From a virus, in IMG/VR virus record IMGVR_UViG_3300017992_000068, positions 1 through 29,311 of that record: a stretch of 29,311 nucleotides of DNA; one strand, written 5' to 3'. Positions 29,015-29,311 of this stretch are shown here, in pieces. The translations under genes and the position numbers were made by a program. How positions within the stretch are numbered: the stretch's first letter is position 1; each line of letters begins with the position of its first letter. Below the pieces are notes generated by a model. It searched no databases and was not told the origin of the DNA. It saw nothing but the letters and a program-made list of their open reading frames with translations.

Positions 29015-29311
29015 CTATTTGTCCTTTATTTCAATATCACCACATTCCACATCGCCATACTGCTTAATCGCCTTCGGATCACCCTTATAAAATATCAATA
29101 CGTTTTGATGGGTCTTTCCCAGCTTGCGGTATCCCTGGAACTGTTTACCAACTCTAATAGTCAACGATCCCACAGCCGTTACTAATATAGCCTCGTTATA
29201 TAATTCCATACCCGCTCTTTGAAATGCGTCAATGGTATCACTCACGAAATTACGATAGAATCCTTGTTTATCCCGTAAATCCCCAACCACAAAACAGGCA
29301 AAACGATTGTC
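29015..29311 (-). CDS. C-terminal part of a phage DNA methylase-like protein
   Basis: 98 codons are visible; the gene continues past the right edge in frame (DNRFACFVVGDLRDKQGFYR at the edge). 'NEAILVTAVGSLTIRVGKQF' and 'YRKLGKTHQNVLIFYKGDPK' match the C-terminus of a phage protein often annotated as DNA methylase with a ParB-like N-terminal part. The catalytic DPPY-type motif would lie upstream, outside the window. A GTG inside could be mistaken for a start, but the conserved sequence runs through it. Confidence 0.7.
   Translation of the reverse strand, partial: DNRFACFVVGDLRDKQGFYRNFVSDTIDAFQRAGMELYNEAILVTAVGSLTIRVGKQFQGYRKLGKTHQNVLIFYKGDPKAIKQYGDVECGDIEIKDK

Noticed and set aside
1-29311. 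Integrase, lysogeny repressor, insertion sequences
   Set aside because: No tyrosine or serine recombinase, CI-like repressor or transposase signature was seen on either strand, so a temperate life style cannot be claimed from this window.

Overview
The window is a long piece of a tailed double-stranded DNA phage, or a prophage of one. Almost every gene lies on the minus strand, so the genome reads from the right edge to the left. The non-contractile tail set (tube, frameshifted chaperone, tape measure, tip proteins, no sheath) points to a siphovirus with an HK97-fold capsid. The host is unknown. One hint is a secreted lipoprotein carrying an 'IFMPIAIK' stretch just after its lipid-anchored N-terminus, which resembles the '(Y/F)LPLV.K' stretches common in Chloroflexota secreted proteins. 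This is weak inference from memory. No integrase or CI-like repressor is visible.

Right block, about 29311 to 9875, read leftward: the C-terminal end of a phage DNA methylase-like protein, small and large terminase, a small protein, portal, MuF-type head protein, gp10-like protein, then a separate promoter with a structured leader and intrinsic terminator in front of one polypeptide that joins prohead protease, coiled-coil scaffold and major capsid protein. A beta-helix protein, three small head proteins, head-tail connector and tail terminator candidates follow. Two paralogous Rossmann-like proteins and a GT-A glycosyltransferase sit inside the tail region. Then come the tail tube, a tail-assembly chaperone with a textbook -1 frameshift signal, a short tape measure, a tail-tip protein and two paralogous receptor-binding candidates.

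Middle, about 9874 to 5479: two back-to-back consensus sigma70 promoters, with a 31-residue zinc-knuckle ORF as the only plus-strand gene candidate. The leftward promoter drives a ribbon-helix-helix protein, mini membrane proteins, zinc-ribbon proteins, a RecT/Bet recombinase, a tandem pair of pentapeptide-repeat proteins and an M23-SH3 endolysin.

Left block, about 5478 to 1: small ORFs alternate with elements that share tRNA acceptor-like ends but have unrelated interiors. Next are a glycoside-hydrolase-like lipoprotein and a C5 cytosine methyltransferase whose gene fully contains two further recognisable ORFs in the +1 frame (an HNH protein and a phage protein of unknown function). After an extended -10 promoter and a folded leader come a wHTH/GIY-YIG protein, a DnaD-like replication protein and a truncated radical SAM protein. 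The most interesting items are the methyltransferase overlap, the capsid-gene attenuator, the tRNA-ended elements and the frameshift signal.
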